This document shows, in pieces, positions 6,233 through 6,474 of a stretch of 6,474 bases of DNA. Made by a program: the position numbers and the translations under genes. The stretch is taken from contig DAOVXM010000157.1 of NCBI GenBank assembly GCA_030636125.1, positions 1-6,474 of the forward strand, read 5' to 3'. Position 1 is the first letter of the stretch; every line of letters begins with the position of its first letter. Below the pieces are notes generated by a model. That model saw only the letters and a program-made list of their open reading frames with translations, had not been told where the DNA came from and did no database searches. The stretch comes from Chloroflexota bacterium (GTDB lineage: Bacteria; Chloroflexota; Anaerolineae; Anaerolineales; UBA4823).

Positions 6233-6474
6233 GTATCACCGTCTTCCTGGCAGATGACCACACCGTGGTCCGGGATGGGCTACGGCATCTTTTAGAGGCG
6301 CAGCCCGATATAAAAGTGATCGGCGATGCTGCTAATGGGCGCGAAGCGGTGCGCCAGGTCGAACATCTATGCCCACAAATCGTGGTTATGGATATCGCCA
6401 TGCCAGAGCTAAACGGGATCGAAGCAACTCGCAAGATTGTTGGGCGCTGCCCAGATACACAAGTTATTATCCTA
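6229..6474 (+). CDS. NarL/FixJ-type response regulator, receiver domain (3' end beyond window)
   Basis: The reading frame is open from ATG at 6229 to the last base, giving 82 residues of a receiver domain. Asp9 and Asp10 (LADDHTVVRDGL) form the acidic pocket. Asp55 in VVMDIAMPELNGIEA is the phosphoacceptor. The pattern is that of NarL/LuxR-family regulators, which normally total about 210-220 residues with a C-terminal LuxR helix-turn-helix. That part is not in this window, so the output domain is inferred. The start overlaps the kinase stop as ATGA, implying translational coupling and a cognate pair, in keeping with HisKA_3 kinases usually partnering NarL-type regulators. Confidence 0.93.
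   Translation, partial: MSITVFLADDHTVVRDGLRHLLEAQPDIKVIGDAANGREAVRQVEHLCPQIVVMDIAMPELNGIEATRKIVGRCPDTQVIIL

Overview
The window is bacterial chromosomal DNA with moderate G+C, and all features but two lie on the minus strand. Reading down that strand from about position 4500 there are an XRE-cupin transcriptional regulator, a long structured leader, aspS (aspartyl-tRNA synthetase), asnS (asparaginyl-tRNA synthetase), and the 5' two-thirds of a 6S RNA gene cut by the window start. On the plus strand from about 4736 are a cytoplasmic PAS-PAS histidine kinase and, overlapping its stop codon, a NarL-type response regulator cut by the window end. The AsnRS closely resembles the Thermus-type enzyme, and the soluble PAS kinase/NarL regulator pair is common in Chloroflexota. 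My best guess is therefore a member of Chloroflexota such as Anaerolineae. This is inference, not proof.

The most interesting region is the roughly 220-nt leader of aspS (about 3703 down to 3483). It holds an extended -10 promoter and an unlisted 35-codon ORF (3670..3563, minus) with a good Shine-Dalgarno sequence. Residues 16-22 of that ORF read NADNDNN, so six of seven codons are Asp (GAT) or Asn (AAT). Next come a strong hairpin that contains the ORF's stop codon and an intrinsic terminator with eight U's that ends only 25 nt before the aspS start codon. An upstream segment can pair with the 5' arm of the terminator. This is the layout of ribosome-mediated transcription attenuation, with a leader peptide that reads both amino acids used by the two downstream synthetases. 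No T-box consensus is visible.

The aspS and asnS genes are 98 nt apart with no terminator between them, so they probably form one operon and the leader would control both. The AspRS carries His31 and Gly83, which align with residues linked to the non-discriminating (Asp/Asn tRNA) enzyme of Pseudomonas, although an AsnRS is encoded next door. The XRE-cupin gene has its own promoter and no terminator before the aspS promoter, so its transcripts would also run into the attenuator. The two-component pair on the other strand is an independent unit. Its second PAS domain carries a Cys/His cluster that suggests a metal or redox sensor.
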